The notes under the pieces are model-generated. The model saw nothing but the letters and a program-made list of their open reading frames with translations. It made no database searches and was not told the origin of the DNA. From positions 1 to 7,833 of the forward strand of contig MTOL01000455.1 in assembly GCA_002011685.1 (NCBI GenBank): a DNA stretch of 7,833 nt, in the 5' to 3' direction. Positions 7,143 to 7,833 of this stretch are shown piece after piece (the first letter of the stretch is position 1; every line of letters starts with the position of its first letter). Both the position numbers and the translations under genes were made by a program. Origin of the DNA: Deferribacteres bacterium JdFR-76. Its GTDB lineage: Bacteria > Zhuqueibacterota > JdFR-76.

Positions 7143-7833
7143 TGCGCTATTTTCTGGCCCTGTTTCTGCTTGCTGTTACGGCGGTTTTCCGTTTCGGCAC
7201 CCTCAATCAGGCGGAACATTTGAATCCCGGTCCGGTGCTGGGGCTGGGGTTTATCATCCTTTTTGCCTTTCTTCTGGGGGGGATTGCCCAAAGGTACCGT
7301 CTGCCGATGATCACAGGGTACCTTATTGCCGGCATTCTGGTGGGACCGGATCTCCTGCGTTACCTCTCCACAATGGATACGGAACAGCTGCATCTGATTG
7401 ATGAGCTGGCGCTGGGAATCATTGCTATCACCGCGGGGGGCGAACTGCGGCTGCATGCCCTCCGGCAGCAGCGCAAAAGTCTCATCTACATTGTAAGCTT
7501 GCAAACCGTGCTTGTATTTCTGGGAGCTTTGTTTGCTTTCTGGTTGATTGCCGCCGTGTGGCCGGAAGCATTTGCAGCACCTCACGGCGGAAAAAGATTG
7601 GCAATCCTGCTATTTCTTGCTCTGGCCTGTATTGCCAATTCGCCGGCAACTGCCATCGCGGTCATTGCTGAAACTCGATCTGCTGGTCCGCTTACAGACC
7701 GGGTCATTGGCGTGACGGTCATCAAAGATGTGGTGGTTCTGGTATTTTTTACCCTGCTCATGGCTCTGACGCAGATTTCCATGGGCAACGCCGCGGTTTC
7801 TCCACTGCAGGACGTGGGCCGGTTAGTCTGGGT
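7142..7833 (+). CDS. Cation/proton antiporter family protein (second of a pair, 3' partial)
   Basis: The frame opens at ATG 7142, overlapping the preceding TAA by one base, and stays open to the right edge: 230 residues plus two bases. A hydrophobic N-terminal segment (1-18) precedes a typical CPA2 core: 'GLGFIILFAFLLGGIAQRY' (34-52), LPMITGYLIAGILVGP (54-69), LGIIAITAGGELRL (91-104), the unwound-helix motif ANSPATAIAVI (165-175), then AGPLTDRVIGVTVIKDVVVL (181-200). D196 is the likely ion-binding aspartate, preceded by K195 where DD, ND or QD is usual. It belongs to the same superfamily as its neighbour but is only distantly similar, so the pair is not a recent duplication. Transport of Na+ or K+ against H+ is inferred. 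The remaining half of the transporter and any cytoplasmic domain lie outside the window. Confidence 0.85.
   Translation, partial: MRYFLALFLLAVTAVFRFGTLNQAEHLNPGPVLGLGFIILFAFLLGGIAQRYRLPMITGYLIAGILVGPDLLRYLSTMDTEQLHLIDELALGIIAITAGGELRLHALRQQRKSLIYIVSLQTVLVFLGALFAFWLIAAVWPEAFAAPHGGKRLAILLFLALACIANSPATAIAVIAETRSAGPLTDRVIGVTVIKDVVVLVFFTLLMALTQISMGNAAVSPLQDVGRLVW

Overview
The window reads as ordinary chromosomal DNA from a bacterium of the Fibrobacterota-Chlorobiota-Bacteroidota (FCB) superphylum or a relative such as Calditrichota or KSB1. This placement is inferred, mainly from the C-terminus of the first gene: an FN3-like module followed by a 'NYPNPF...IYNLLGQ.VRTL...WDG.D..G..V.SGVY' domain, the classic type A sorting signal of the type IX secretion system (T9SS). 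All five genes are on the + strand and densely packed. I saw no tRNA, rRNA, CRISPR array or insertion sequence.

Region 1 (1-3636) is the 3' part of a very large gene for a secreted or surface-anchored protein. The visible 1211 residues hold eight tandem bacterial Ig-like (Big_1/invasin-type) units of about 100-114 residues, two Ig/cadherin-like domains rich in DPD motifs, an FN3-like module and the T9SS sorting domain. The start of the gene lies outside the window. Fourteen bases downstream, probably co-transcribed, is a 210-residue soluble protein (3651-4283). It combines a PAS-like domain carrying four cysteines with a C-terminal tail carrying two further CxxC pairs. It has no kinase, receiver or DNA-binding domain.

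Region 2 (4284-4518) is the only sizeable intergenic gap. It is strongly pyrimidine-rich on the + strand, carries a plausible sigma-70-type promoter just before the next gene, and has a weak antisense small-ORF candidate.

Region 3 (4519-7833) starts with a complete RlmD/RumA-type 23S rRNA uracil-5-methyltransferase with its 4Fe-4S cysteines and catalytic residues. After a 26-base gap come two different cation/proton antiporter (CPA superfamily) genes joined by a one-base TAATG overlap. The first is complete at 396 residues; the second runs off the right edge after 230 residues. Their tight coupling suggests coordinated production and possibly a heteromeric exchanger. Both carry an unusual residue before the presumed ion-binding aspartate.

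No clearly new defence, mobile or RNA system is evident. The most interesting items are the eight-cysteine PAS protein behind the adhesin-like gene and the paired antiporters.
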